Part shown: positions 18,388 through 27,150 of the stretch, piece by piece
Position numbering within the stretch: position 1 is the stretch's first letter
How the letters are laid out: each line of letters opens with the position of its first letter
Assembly (NCBI RefSeq): GCF_938074695.1
Contig: NZ_CALJEM010000038.1
Location: 1-64,000, forward strand
Reading direction: 5' to 3'
DNA: 64,000 nt
Origin: an uncultured Thermosynechococcus sp.
Lineage (GTDB): Bacteria; Cyanobacteriota; Cyanobacteriia; Thermosynechococcales; Thermosynechococcaceae
Made by a program: the position numbers and the translations under genes
Notes under the pieces: model-generated
What the model saw: the letters and a program-made list of their open reading frames with translations, nothing else
The model's database searches: none
What the model was told of the DNA's origin: nothing

Positions 18388-19245
18388 CTAAGGATTGCAG
18401 AAGTAGCACTGACTGGGATCGGCGACAGTTGCCGTCACAGGGACTACTTGTTCATACAAACAGCGTTGACAGCGATAGCGGTTGGCTTTGATGGCGCCGG
18501 TGGGTGCCCCACATAGCCCACAGGGTAGCCCCGGCAGTTTCTCGCAGGCCACAAACCCCGGCCAACCACACTGCGGACAGCCCTGAGCCATGGCTTGAAC
18601 GAGCTGAGCAGCAGCTTGAGCAATCACCTGCATCCGTGTGGGGTTCATGTGGGCACGCATGTCAGTTTCTAGGTGGATTCTGGGGCTGTAGGCTTGCAGG
18701 GTGGCGATCGCCCTTTGCAACTGTTCCTCGCTTTGCATCCCTTTGAAAATTGGCGTATTGGGGGGCGGATTAGCCTGCGCCATGGCAATCAAACCATGCT
18801 CTGGAAAGCCCACCCGTGCCCCAAAGGCCAAGGCCTCTTCAAGATCACTCACGGTGGCATGGTTAAAGTTCGTTTCCAGGGAGAGCACCTCCCCCCGCAA
18901 GACAAGGTCATGGCGGCGATCCACAAGGAGAATCAGTTCGCGATCGCTCGGCAGCAGCGGAAATTGCGGATGGGGGCCAAAGCTCCCTTCACTGGCAAGG
19001 ACTAAGTCTGCATCCATTTGCGCGAGCACCGCTTCTGCCTTGGCAAGCGCCGCCTCCTCTTGGGTACCCGTCCGGGGAATTTCACGGCTAAAGGTGCCAA
19101 AGCGATCGCTATCAAAGTCTGGCGCCACAATCACGCTTACCCCTAAGGAAGCCAGAGCAGGAGCAATTACCTGTTCTTTGCCGTGCTTGGTGGCAAGAAT
19201 TGCCGTGCGTCCTTGAAAATAGGCATCGGTGGGTCTAAACTTCAC
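18388..19245 (-). CDS. DUF6671-type zinc-binding protein
   Basis: A 285-aa soluble protein. The N-terminal two-thirds is alpha/beta (ILATKHGKEQVIAPAL, LVLASEGSFGPHP, LETNFNHATVSDLEEAL). The C-terminal 60 residues carry four Cys pairs (CPQC, CGLC, CQRC, CYFC) able to bind two zinc ions. This layout fits DUF6671, function unknown. The track start is a TTG at 19263; I prefer GTG 19245, which overlaps the LivG-like gene by 11 bp. The overlap implies cotranscription with that ATPase. Confidence 0.65.
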   Translation of the reverse strand: MKFRPTDAYFQGRTAILATKHGKEQVIAPALASLGVSVIVAPDFDSDRFGTFSREIPRTGTQEEAALAKAEAVLAQMDADLVLASEGSFGPHPQFPLLPSDRELILLVDRRHDLVLRGEVLSLETNFNHATVSDLEEALAFGARVGFPEHGLIAMAQANPPPNTPIFKGMQSEEQLQRAIATLQAYSPRIHLETDMRAHMNPTRMQVIAQAAAQLVQAMAQGCPQCGWPGFVACEKLPGLPCGLCGAPTGAIKANRYRCQRCLYEQVVPVTATVADPSQCYFCNP

Positions 19246-20005
19246 CGCCCAAGTAGGCCTCAATCACCTTAGGATCGTTTTTAACACTGAGGGGATCCCC
19301 CAGGGCAATCAGTTGACCAAAATCTAGAACCGCTAGGCGATCGCACAAACTCATTACTAAAGGCACATGGTGCTCAATGAGAATCACCGTCAGTTCAAAG
19401 GTCTCCTTCAGGCGGCGAATTAACTCACAGAGGTCTTGCTTTTCCTTGGGATTCATACCCGCTGCCGGTTCATCTAACAACAGCAGTCGGGGTTGCAGTG
19501 CCAAGGCACGGGCCAGTTCAAGGCGGCGTTGTTCACCATAGGGCAAATTGCCCGCTCGCTCGTGGCGACGTTCATAGAGATTTACCCAGTGGAGAAGTTC
19601 CTTGGCGCGGTTCTCCAAGCGCTCCTGCGCACGACGTACAGGCGGTGCTCCCCAGAGGTTTGCCCAGAAACTGGCAGGGGCATGGAGATGCTGGCCTAGG
19701 CGCACATTCTCCCAAACACTTAGCTCTGGAAAGAGGCGGATATTTTGAAAAGTGCGGGCAATGCCCAATGCGGCAATCTGGTGGGGTTTGAGCTGGTGGA
19801 GGGGCTGCTGCTGAAACTGAATTTGCCCTGCGGTGAGAGGAATTAACCCCGTCAGCAGGTTAAACAGCGTCGTTTTACCGGCACCATTGGGGCCAATAAT
19901 GCCGAAAATTTCGCCCCTTTCGACGCTAAAGGAGACCCGCTCAACGGCCTTGAGGCCGCCGAAGTAGCGGCACACATTCTCTAGAGTCAGGAGTGGCTGT
20001 GACAT
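19235..20005 (-). CDS. Branched-chain/neutral amino acid ABC transporter ATPase, LivG type
   Basis: A 256-aa ABC ATPase: Walker [13 protein letters not shown] near residue 38, signature [15 protein letters not shown], Walker [13 protein letters not shown], and the H-loop region [15 protein letters not shown]. The insertion between Q-loop and signature and the [10 protein letters not shown] segment are typical of LivG/NatA proteins. It would power uptake of hydrophobic or neutral amino acids at the plasma membrane. No permease or binding protein is nearby, so its partners are encoded elsewhere. Its ATG directly abuts the upstream stop. Confidence 0.88.
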   Translation of the reverse strand: MSQPLLTLENVCRYFGGLKAVERVSFSVERGEIFGIIGPNGAGKTTLFNLLTGLIPLTAGQIQFQQQPLHQLKPHQIAALGIARTFQNIRLFPELSVWENVRLGQHLHAPASFWANLWGAPPVRRAQERLENRAKELLHWVNLYERRHERAGNLPYGEQRRLELARALALQPRLLLLDEPAAGMNPKEKQDLCELIRRLKETFELTVILIEHHVPLVMSLCDRLAVLDFGQLIALGDPLSVKNDPKVIEAYLGGEV

Positions 20006-21064
20006 CTAGGGGTGGGTTGGCGGCAGTTTCTCAAAGGCTTGGTAGACCATGCGGGAGACTTGGCGAATGAGTTCACTGCCTCGGGGATCATTGTAGGGGC
20101 GTTTCACCATCATTGCCGCCACATAGCGCTGACCATTGGGCATATCCACCATCCCTGCATCCCCCACCACAATACCAATATCTCCGGTTTTGTGGGCAAT
20201 GGTGGCCCCTTTACCCAAACCCGCAGGCAAGAGGGTCTTGGTGACCGTGCGCCGCATCATATCCAGCAGGCGATCGCGACTACGGGGCGAGACAATCTCC
20301 CCTTGAGCAATTTTTAGCATCAGGGTGGCCAAATCGCGGGGGCTGGTGGTGTTCGTGCCCTGCATATCCGGTAGCGGATTGTGGATCACCGTGTTTTCCA
20401 ACCCCCATTCCCGAAACTGCTGGTTGAGCACAGCTGCGCCTCCCAGGCGATCAACGATCATATTCGTGGCTGTGTTATCGCTAATGGTAACCATTAACTC
20501 TGCCACCTCAAGGACGGGATACTGGGAATTTGGCTTTTGGTATTGCAATGTACCGGCCTCAGGGGCAATGAGATCGGGGCGCATCGTCAGGCGTTCATGG
20601 AGCGTGACTCGTCCCTCGTCCACCGCCTTGAAAAACGCCACAAGGATGGGAAATTTAATCGTAGATGCCGCCGGAAAGACCTGATCCCCACTTACATTGA
20701 GGGAGGCGCCGGAATCTAGGTTAAAAAAGTACAGCCCCGCTGTCAGATTGGGTTGACGGGTCACCAGTTGCTGAATTTGCCGTTGTAGGGTTGTGAGGGG
20801 ACGTTCCGGAGGTAGGTTGGGCGTTGGCGTTTCGGGAGCGATCGCCTGACCGGCAGTTGTCTGTGGGGATAATGCCTGAGGCTGCAATACAGACAGCAGC
20901 GTTCCTACCGTTGCAGCAAGAGCCACCACACTGACCCCGAAGCGCAAAGTCATTAAAAACAGATTGGGACGGGGCGGTGTCGTGCTAGAAGTGGGGGGCG
21001 TTGCTGGATGCGGCAGGGAGGAAAGACCGGAAGACCGAACCATTGAACGAGACTGAGCAACCAT
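20006..21064 (-). CDS. Class A beta-lactamase-fold serine hydrolase
   Basis: A 352-aa protein with one N-terminal membrane anchor (about residues 39-63), a Pro-rich linker, and a class A beta-lactamase/transpeptidase-like domain. The three active-site motifs are visible: STIK (SxxK), SDN in TISDNTATN, and KTG in AHKTGDIG. The Glu of the omega loop (ExxLN in true class A enzymes) is not visible; the matching stretch reads NPLPDMQGTN. It may therefore be a cell-wall hydrolase or penicillin-binding protein rather than an efficient lactamase. I start at ATG 21064, just after the trmJ stop. Confidence 0.8.
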   Translation of the reverse strand: MVAQSRSMVRSSGLSSLPHPATPPTSSTTPPRPNLFLMTLRFGVSVVALAATVGTLLSVLQPQALSPQTTAGQAIAPETPTPNLPPERPLTTLQRQIQQLVTRQPNLTAGLYFFNLDSGASLNVSGDQVFPAASTIKFPILVAFFKAVDEGRVTLHERLTMRPDLIAPEAGTLQYQKPNSQYPVLEVAELMVTISDNTATNMIVDRLGGAAVLNQQFREWGLENTVIHNPLPDMQGTNTTSPRDLATLMLKIAQGEIVSPRSRDRLLDMMRRTVTKTLLPAGLGKGATIAHKTGDIGIVVGDAGMVDMPNGQRYVAAMMVKRPYNDPRGSELIRQVSRMVYQAFEKLPPTHP

Positions 21065-21069
21065 GCCAT

Positions 21070-21840
21070 TTACCCTGAAGGAAAGGTGTCCGAAGAGATC
21101 GTGGCTGCGTGCTGAATCGCCCACTCCACCTGATGAACCATGCCCCGCAACAGCGCCACTTCGGCATCCGTGGGGTAGGCGCGCCCCAGGAGTGCACGCA
21201 CCTTGGCCATGCGACTGGCAGCCGTATGGGGATGCAAAAAACCAATGCGGAGCAACACCCGCTCTAAATGCTCATAAAACCCCTCCAGGCGCTCAAAGGG
21301 GACGGCAGACCCTTGGGGAAAAGTTCCTCCCCTGTCGCAGGCCGTTAACCACAACTCATAGCAGCATACGGCCACAGCTTGCGCCAGATTCAAAGATGGA
21401 TAGGCATTGGCCGTAGGGATTTGCACTAAACCCTGGGTGCACTCTAATTCCGCATTCGTCAGTCCCCGATCCTCACGCCCAAATACCAGTGCCGACTGAG
21501 GCACGGCCAAGAGTTGAGGCGCTGCCTGACGGGGAGGCCAAAGGGGTAACGCTAAATCTGCCACCTCTCGTCCTACTGTGGCAAAAACCCGCTGACAATC
21601 GGCCAGAGCTGTCGTGAGGGAATCCGTAATCTCAGCTTGCTGAAGCACATCCTCTCCATGAACCGCCCAGCGCTGGGCTAACTCTCCCTTGGGATCACAG
21701 CGGGGACGGACAATCCACAACTGCTGTAGTCCCATATTTTTCATCACACGGGCAATGCTGCCGACATTGATTTCCCCTTGGGGTTCAACGAGGACAATGC
21801 GCACCGACGGCAGAGTATCCACGCTTGTCTGCTGAGTCAA
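21070..21840 (-). CDS. tRNA 2'-O-methyltransferase, TrmJ-like (SpoU family)
   Basis: A 256-aa SPOUT methyltransferase with VRIVLVEPQGEINVGSIARVM, ALVFGREDRGLTN and IPTANAYPSLNLAQAV, the three motifs that form the knotted SAM site. TrmJ methylates nucleotide 32 of several tRNAs. The track start is a TTG without a clear site; GTG at 21822 or 21804 is possible. The next gene starts 5 bp after its stop. Confidence 0.88.
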   Translation of the reverse strand: MTQQTSVDTLPSVRIVLVEPQGEINVGSIARVMKNMGLQQLWIVRPRCDPKGELAQRWAVHGEDVLQQAEITDSLTTALADCQRVFATVGREVADLALPLWPPRQAAPQLLAVPQSALVFGREDRGLTNAELECTQGLVQIPTANAYPSLNLAQAVAVCCYELWLTACDRGGTFPQGSAVPFERLEGFYEHLERVLLRIGFLHPHTAASRMAKVRALLGRAYPTDAEVALLRGMVHQVEWAIQHAATISSDTFPSG

Positions 21841-22177
21841 AACAAAAAAATAATTAACCTTTTCTAGATAATTTTAGAAGACTTTCTGGCTTCTTCTCAA
21901 GCCTTGAGAATTAGAGCCTTTGCCGCACTTCTAAAATTTTTAACAATGGTTTAGAAAATGCAACATTGGCAGCGCAATCCTTAGCGCGATTATTAAAATT
22001 AAAGCTAATTTTTGAGAAGTAACCCCTACTGCCTTAGCCTAGGAAGTTCAGGGCGGATTTCCTAGGGATAAATTTCCACGATTCTCTTGGAGACTTCGAC
22101 GAATTTAATCGTGTTCCCTCTTGATGAAAAAGGGTAGGGGGTCTGGTTTGATGGTGTGGTCTTGAAGGAGTTAACCC
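21841..22177. other. AT-rich gene-free stretch upstream of trmJ and the small TM gene
   Basis: This 337-bp stretch is clearly AT-richer than its surroundings. It contains a perfect short inverted repeat, TTCTCAAG-CC...TTGAGAA near 21893-21911. It must hold the leftward promoter of trmJ and the rightward promoter of the 59-aa gene at 22178. I see no gene, tRNA or known regulatory box in it. Confidence 0.4.
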
Positions 22178-22357
22178 ATGTGGCGTCTTATAAGCTTGCA
22201 TTGGCCTAAGCTAAGTGCTGTCGGTCTGCTGTACTGCGCTTTAGCTGCCGGCGTAGGTTATCTTACGAACCTACAACTGGATGAAATGCACAATCAAGCA
22301 AGACATCAGGCAATACCCCTGCACTCGTACTATAGCCTGAATGATCTCACTCCCTGA
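22178..22357 (+). CDS. Small single-membrane-span protein (59 aa)
   Basis: Too short for the ORF track. ATG 22178 is preceded by AAGGAG with 7-nt spacing, and the frame ends at TGA 22355-22357. Residues 13-31 (SAVGLLYCALAAGVGYLTN) form one membrane segment after a short basic N-terminus, with a hydrophilic C-terminus. It ends one base before the plmA stop on the other strand. Function unknown; the good ribosome-binding site and composition argue that it is real. Confidence 0.6.
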   Translation: MWRLISLHWPKLSAVGLLYCALAAGVGYLTNLQLDEMHNQARHQAIPLHSYYSLNDLTP

Positions 22358-22358
22358 G

Positions 22359-23366
22359 TCAAGAGGCCTTGGCTTCGAGGGGAGAATCCTCCGTCAGGCC
22401 AATTTCCCGCTTCAGGAGTTCCACTGACTGGGGATCAATGTAGCTTTCGCAGCAAATGAGACGGGGAATGCGAATCAATTCATGGCGAGCTGCCGCAATG
22501 GCTGCTTTAACCCGTTCCCCACTGGCGCGATCGCTAATGATTGTGTGGGCACGGTGGACAAGAGCATTGAGCTTATAGCTATCGTTGGCTTGGGCTGTGA
22601 CCACGAGGAGTTCATCGCCCCGCAAACTGTGGATCATGACTTCAGCAACACCAAGGGTACCGGAACTCAGGCTGACCAACCCCAAGCAGGAGCCTTTCGG
22701 CAATTGCTGTACCACTTCCAGTTCCCGCTGGTAGTTGTAGATGTCGATGAAAAATACCCGCACGTCCTTATCGCGCGTGATTGCTTCCGTCATGCTGGCA
22801 AAATAGCGCACGGTAACGACGGTTGCAGAGGTATCCCCCTCAAGGACGGTTTCCAAGTCTTCAAGAAAGACCAATTCTACAGGAATCGGCAGCAGTTGTT
22901 GCAGTTCTTGAACAATTAGTTCGCCAGCCCCTTGATCGTGGCGGGGCACGGTTACCAAGATTCTCACCCCGGCTTTCTGGCGGGCGTCGAGTTCAGCGAG
23001 GAATAACTCCCGAATTTGACTGAGGGAATAGCCCATTTCCAGAAGGGTATCCACACTTTCTTGGACAATGCGGTGGACAGGGACAACGGCGGGTCGGCGT
23101 TGGCGGGGACGGGTTTCCTCTTGGCCGAGGGCGCGCACATAGATACCAGACCCCACTTGGGGCACGACTAAACCAGCGGCTTCAAGGCGTTCGTAAACTT
23201 TGCTGATGGTGTTGCGGTGCAGACCGGTTTGCATGGCAAGCTGCCGCGTACTGGGCAAGCGATAGCCGGGGGGAAACTGCCGTGCAGCGATCGCAAAACT
23301 AATTTGATTAAAGAGCTGAGTCGAAGCAGGAATTTCGCTATCCGGTTGGATGTGGAATTGAACCAT
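22359..23366 (-). CDS. plmA: GntR-family transcriptional regulator PlmA
   Basis: A 335-aa regulator with an N-terminal GntR winged helix (FPPGYRLPSTRQLAMQTGLHRNTISKVYERLEAAG, residues about 31-66). It has a long C-terminal domain not shared with FadR, HutC or aminotransferase-fused GntR types. This is the architecture of PlmA, the GntR protein found across cyanobacteria and reported to bind the PII-PipX complex, linking it to nitrogen/carbon status. The assignment rests on architecture and length. proB lies downstream on the same strand of the window's left-going transcripts, separated by 166 bp upstream of plmA. Confidence 0.8.
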   Translation of the reverse strand: MVQFHIQPDSEIPASTQLFNQISFAIAARQFPPGYRLPSTRQLAMQTGLHRNTISKVYERLEAAGLVVPQVGSGIYVRALGQEETRPRQRRPAVVPVHRIVQESVDTLLEMGYSLSQIRELFLAELDARQKAGVRILVTVPRHDQGAGELIVQELQQLLPIPVELVFLEDLETVLEGDTSATVVTVRYFASMTEAITRDKDVRVFFIDIYNYQRELEVVQQLPKGSCLGLVSLSSGTLGVAEVMIHSLRGDELLVVTAQANDSYKLNALVHRAHTIISDRASGERVKAAIAAARHELIRIPRLICCESYIDPQSVELLKREIGLTEDSPLEAKAS

Positions 23367-23532
23367 AGCTTTTCTTTTGCCAATCAGAGACTGTCCTTGG
23401 GGGATACGCTCTCCTTGGTGTGGCTATGCCAGATGCAAAACCTACCCCCAATCGCTGCATAAATCGTTACGGTTAGTGAGTAATTTTACCCCACCGGTTC
23501 CCTATTGTCCTGTGCTTGATAATAGGGCGCTG

Positions 23533-24642
23533 TCACAGGGTCACCACCAAGTTGTCGCGATGGACAATTGTATCGGCACCCGCATAGCCAAGGATGTTGG
23601 CTAATTCTGTGGACTGTTGCCCCTGCACGCGGCGAATCTCTTCACTGCTGTAGTTGACGAGGCCACGGGCAATTTCGGTTCCTGTGGGATCACAGAGCTT
23701 GACGGCATCTTGGGCTTGAAACTCCCCTTCAACCCGGGTAATGCCGGCGGCCAAAAGAGATTTACCGCCAATGGTAATGGCTTTTACAGCGCCGTCATCC
23801 AACCACAACTCGCCTTTGGGAATGAGGGCACGGGCAATCCAGCGTTTGCGGGCATTGAGGGTTTTGGGACGGGGTTCAAAGTGGGTGCCTATGGGTTCAC
23901 CCGCAAGGATTTTGAGAAGGTTAGTGGGCGATCGCCCATCGGTAATGACAGTGCGCACCCCGGCTTCTGTGGCAATCTCCGCGGCTCGAATTTTTGTCGT
24001 CATGCCCCCGGTGCCCCAAGGGGAGCCGGCAGCCCCAATTTGAATCGTTTGCGCTAACTCTGCCAAGGAGACCACCCGCTCAATGGGAACGGCTGTCTTA
24101 TCAATGCGCGGATCTGCTGAGTACAGGCGATCGACATCTGTAAGCAAAAAGAGCCAGTCAGCCTCCACAAGGCTAGCCACAAGGGCTGAGAGGGTATCGT
24201 TGTCGCCAAACTTGAGTTCATCCACCGCCACGGTATCGTTTTCATTGACGATGGGGATCACCCCTAGCTCAAAAAGCGCTTGAAAGGTGTTGTAGATATT
24301 CAAGTAACTTTGGCGATCCACAAAGTTTTGCCGTGTGACGAGGATCTGGGCAATGGGCTGGTGGAGCACTGAAAAGAGGTCGTCATACATGCGCATCAAG
24401 TGTCCTTGACCTACGGCTGCTACCGCCTGCTTTTGGGCTAATTGTTGGGGACGCTCGCTCAGGCCCAAGCGCACGGCACCCACACCTACGGCCCCGGAGG
24501 AGACGAGCACCACGCGATCGCCCCGCCGTTGACAATGACACAAGACCTCCACTAATTGGGCAATGGTAGCCAAGGCCAGATTCCCTTCTTTGCCCCCCGT
24601 TAAGCTCGATGTGCCAATTTTGACGACCAGTGTTTGTGCCAT
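23533..24642 (-). CDS. proB: Glutamate 5-kinase
   Basis: ProB phosphorylates glutamate in the first step of proline synthesis. The 369-aa product has the amino-acid kinase start [39 protein letters not shown] and [15 protein letters not shown], then a C-terminal PUA domain (from about residue 275). Feedback control by proline is usual for this form. It is divergent from the inositol phosphatase family gene. Confidence 0.95.
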   Translation of the reverse strand: MAQTLVVKIGTSSLTGGKEGNLALATIAQLVEVLCHCQRRGDRVVLVSSGAVGVGAVRLGLSERPQQLAQKQAVAAVGQGHLMRMYDDLFSVLHQPIAQILVTRQNFVDRQSYLNIYNTFQALFELGVIPIVNENDTVAVDELKFGDNDTLSALVASLVEADWLFLLTDVDRLYSADPRIDKTAVPIERVVSLAELAQTIQIGAAGSPWGTGGMTTKIRAAEIATEAGVRTVITDGRSPTNLLKILAGEPIGTHFEPRPKTLNARKRWIARALIPKGELWLDDGAVKAITIGGKSLLAAGITRVEGEFQAQDAVKLCDPTGTEIARGLVNYSSEEIRRVQGQQSTELANILGYAGADTIVHRDNLVVTL

Positions 24643-24721
24643 GGGGAGTGGGAACGCAGGTTGTCTTGTGGGTATAGGATGAGGAGCAACGTGCTCATTG
24701 TATCGCAGTGGGAGACGGCGG

Positions 24722-25525
24722 ATGAACTCAGGGTTTTGGTTCCAGGTGCTGGAAACCTGTCAACAGATTCAACAGGTGGTTGCCCCCCAGTTGCTGGCGT
24801 GGGCAGGGCAGTCCCCCAGCGATCGCAAAGCCGATGGCAGCCTTGTTACCCGCGCCGACCTTTGGGCCGATCGGAAAATCACTGAGATACTGCAAGAGCG
24901 CTTTCCCCACCACGGCTGTCTGAGTGAAGAGGGCAACCATACCTATGGCGGTGAACAGTGGTGTTGGATCATTGATCCGATTGATGGCACGACCAACTAT
25001 AGTCATGGTCTGCCCATTTGGTGTATTGCCCTGAGTTTGCTCTACCAAGGCACACCCGTATTTAGCTATGTGCACGTTCCCGGCCTTCGGCAAACATTTC
25101 ATGGCTTCCATCAAGCCCCGGATCATGCCAATGGTGCCTATTTGAATGAAAAGCCCATTCACGTCAAGGTCAGTGAGCCAAATTCCCAGACGTTTTTTAG
25201 TCTCTGTGCCCGCAGTACCGATGTGCTCAAGCGTCCCTTCCCCTGCAAAATTCGCATGCTGGGTTCTGCCAGTTATAATTTGCTGACCGTTGCCGCTGGT
25301 TATACCCTCGGTGCTGTAGAGCGCACACCTCGCCTTTGGGATGTCGCCCCCGCTTGGCCGATTGTCCATGCCGCTGGTGCCCACTGGCAATGGTTAGATG
25401 CGCCGCAATCTGGGCAAAGACTGTTTCCCCTTCAACCGGGTCATGAAGCCGGGAGTCGCAGTTTCCATACCCTAGTGAGTGCCAGTGCCAGCTTGGGGCA
25501 ATTTTTTGCCGCGTACATTCTCTAA
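24722..25525 (+). CDS. Inositol monophosphatase family protein
   Basis: A 267-aa Mg-dependent phosphatase. The metal-binding motif [15 protein letters not shown], the upstream SEEGN acidic site and the C-terminal [17 protein letters not shown] are present. Substrates could be inositol-1-phosphate, histidinol phosphate or sugar bisphosphates; they cannot be separated by eye. I start at ATG 24722 (GGAG about 7 nt upstream), eight codons after the track start. Confidence 0.88.
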   Translation: MNSGFWFQVLETCQQIQQVVAPQLLAWAGQSPSDRKADGSLVTRADLWADRKITEILQERFPHHGCLSEEGNHTYGGEQWCWIIDPIDGTTNYSHGLPIWCIALSLLYQGTPVFSYVHVPGLRQTFHGFHQAPDHANGAYLNEKPIHVKVSEPNSQTFFSLCARSTDVLKRPFPCKIRMLGSASYNLLTVAAGYTLGAVERTPRLWDVAPAWPIVHAAGAHWQWLDAPQSGQRLFPLQPGHEAGSRSFHTLVSASASLGQFFAAYIL

Positions 25526-25559
25526 AATGCAGCTTGAGGAGACCAGCTCATAAAAACTC

Positions 25560-26008
25560 ATGCAAAGCAATCTTTATGAAAGCGATTTTTACGCCTGGAC
25601 TCTAGAGCAGGTAAAGTTGCTGAAGGCAAGAGACTTTACCCACCTTGATATTGCCCACCTCGTGGAGGAAATTGAAGCCTTGGGCAGGCAGGAGCGTCGG
25701 GAGCTAGAGAATGCCTAGGAGTCTTGATTGGGCATCTCCTGAAGTGGGACTATCAGCCGCAAAAACGGAGTAAAAGCTGGCGAGTCATGATTTAGATTCA
25801 GCGACGGGAGATTAAGGATTTATTGGAAGAGAATCCTAGCCTTCAGTCTTATCTCACGCAGGCGATCGCCAAGGCCTATTTGGCAGGACTAGATTTAGTG
25901 TGCTTGGAAACACCTCTAGACTATCAGGACTTACCTGAAACCTGTCCCTACAGTCCAGAACAATTGCTGGATTCAGACTTTCCCGGAGACTTGCATTCCA
26001 CGAAATAG
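25560..26008 (+). pseudogene. DUF29 family protein, broken by frameshift and nonsense codon
   Basis: The frame from ATG 25560 reads a clear DUF29 N-terminus (YESDFYAWTLEQVKLL, LVEEIEALGRQERRELEN) and stops at TAG 25716. Family sequence resumes in another frame from about 25721 (LIGHLLKWDYQPQKRSKSWRVMI), is cut by an in-frame TAG at 25793-25795, and continues (RREIKDLLEENPSLQ) to TAG 26006-26008. One deleted base near 25713 and one base change would explain the damage. The 61-aa track ORF is only the last part. DUF29 genes are often spread with mobile DNA, and a tnpB relic follows at once. Confidence 0.8.
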
Positions 26009-26017
26009 GTCAGCATC

Positions 26018-26340
26018 AAAGTTGACATCCTCCCCGGCTTGTTAGCTTGCGCCCGCGTAGCAATAGGCCAAAGATTCCTAGGGCGCTCAAGCCGATGATC
26101 TTAAGTCGCTAGGGACTCCGTCCCGCTGGCGCGAACGGTGGGTTCTTACACCGAGTGCGGATCCGCTGCTCGTATCTCCCCAGGCGTCATTTCCGGCATG
26201 CCCTACCGTAGGTCGGCGTGGTTGCGGCCGACAGCAAGATGATAGAACGGCTCCCCCCTTGACGCTATCCTTCCCTGCCCTGCTAGCTTGCTCCTGCGCA
26301 GCGGTACGGCGGGGCTTGCTGCGCACCGGGTCAAGTGTGA
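26018..26340 (-). mobile_element. IS200/IS605-type element remnant: tnpB 3' end and right-end sequence
   Basis: On the minus strand an open frame (26326-26087) carries a C-terminal TnpB tail typical of cyanobacterial copies (VGHAGNDAWGDTSS, then RQRDGVPSDLRSSA). Beyond its stop lies GTTGACATCCTCCCCGGC...GATTCCTAGGGC, the usual end sequence of such elements, which in active copies overlaps the guide (omega) RNA. The 5' part of tnpB, including the RuvC catalytic residues and zinc finger, is absent, so the element is dead. A repeat of the form TAGCTTGC.CC.GCG.AGC occurs at about 26043 and 26284. Confidence 0.6.
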
Positions 26341-26374
26341 GGCTATACTGGCAGTGACGACGTGGAGTCGCAGG

Positions 26375-26560
26375 ATGGATACAGCAGAGATTAAAGCCTT
26401 GGTGGAAAAAGCCCTAGAAGATAAAATTCTTACCCTTGAGGAGCATGGCCAGATTATTGATGCGGTGCTCTCCGATGGCCAAATTTCCGAAGAAGAGAAA
26501 AAAATTTTACAGGAACTCCTCGAACGGGTCGCCTCTGGGGAAATTGATTCCCAGTACTAG
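26375..26560 (+). CDS. Small conserved acidic helical protein (61 aa)
   Basis: ATG 26375 (GGAG upstream) opens a 61-aa frame inside the longer track ORF. The product is acidic and helical, with two similar helix pairs (IKALVEKALEDKILTLEEHG and SDGQISEEEKKILQELLERV). They look vaguely like a minimal EF-hand or TerB-type pair, though no metal loop is complete. Its stop overlaps the tsaC stop in the tetranucleotide CTAG. Function unknown. Confidence 0.65.
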   Translation: MDTAEIKALVEKALEDKILTLEEHGQIIDAVLSDGQISEEEKKILQELLERVASGEIDSQY

Positions 26561-27141
26561 GATGTTTGAATCTGCACTCGCCCTTGGCGTAGGACGTGCC
26601 ATTCCCCCGCTTGCCACTGCACCACGGTTGAGGGTTCTGGAGGCGTAGGGGGTAACTGCCAAGGGTAGAGCGTCAGCACTTGGGGAAACTCGCGAGCGAT
26701 CGCCCCCAATTCAATAAGTGGGGGTTGACCTGAGCGGTTAACGCTGGTAGTGGCCAAGGGGCCTGTTTGCTCCAAGAGGGCTTGAGCAGGCGGCCAATCG
26801 GGAACCCGTAAGCCAATCGTGCCTGTACCTAGGGGGTTCAATCCGCGGGGGAGTTCAGCGGCAGGCAATACCAAGGTTACAGCACCTGGCCAATAACGCG
26901 CCGCCATTGCAGACCACTGTTCCCATTCAGCGGCAGTGCCACGTACAAACGGCCAGAGTTGCTCAGGGTTGGCGCCCATGAGGATCAAGGGTTTATCTGG
27001 TTGGCGCTCCTTGGCGATATAGATTAATTCCCCGCGATCGCAACGACTGGCCAAAGCGGGCACCGTATCGGTGGGAAAACTAATTAACCAATTGCCTGTG
27101 CGCACTGCGGCCACTAAAGCAGCTAGACTTACCTGTGCCAT
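26557..27141 (-). CDS. L-threonylcarbamoyladenylate synthase (Sua5/YciO/YrdC family)
   Basis: This enzyme makes threonylcarbamoyl-AMP from threonine, bicarbonate and ATP for the t6A37 modification of tRNA. The 194-aa product has the YrdC core: FPTDTVPALASR, IAKERQPDKPLIL, AARYWPGAVTLVL, IGLRVPDWP and ATTSVNRSGQPP. It is the short TsaC form without the Sua5 C-terminal domain. ggt ends 9 bp upstream on the same strand. Confidence 0.88.
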   Translation of the reverse strand: MAQVSLAALVAAVRTGNWLISFPTDTVPALASRCDRGELIYIAKERQPDKPLILMGANPEQLWPFVRGTAAEWEQWSAMAARYWPGAVTLVLPAAELPRGLNPLGTGTIGLRVPDWPPAQALLEQTGPLATTSVNRSGQPPLIELGAIAREFPQVLTLYPWQLPPTPPEPSTVVQWQAGEWHVLRQGRVQIQTS

Positions 27142-27150
27142 GCCTCCTTC

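Noticed and set aside
24728-25390. 220-aa minus-strand ORF inside the inositol phosphatase family gene
   Set aside because: The sense strand encodes a complete enzyme with all motifs; the antisense frame has no ribosome-binding site and no recognisable features.
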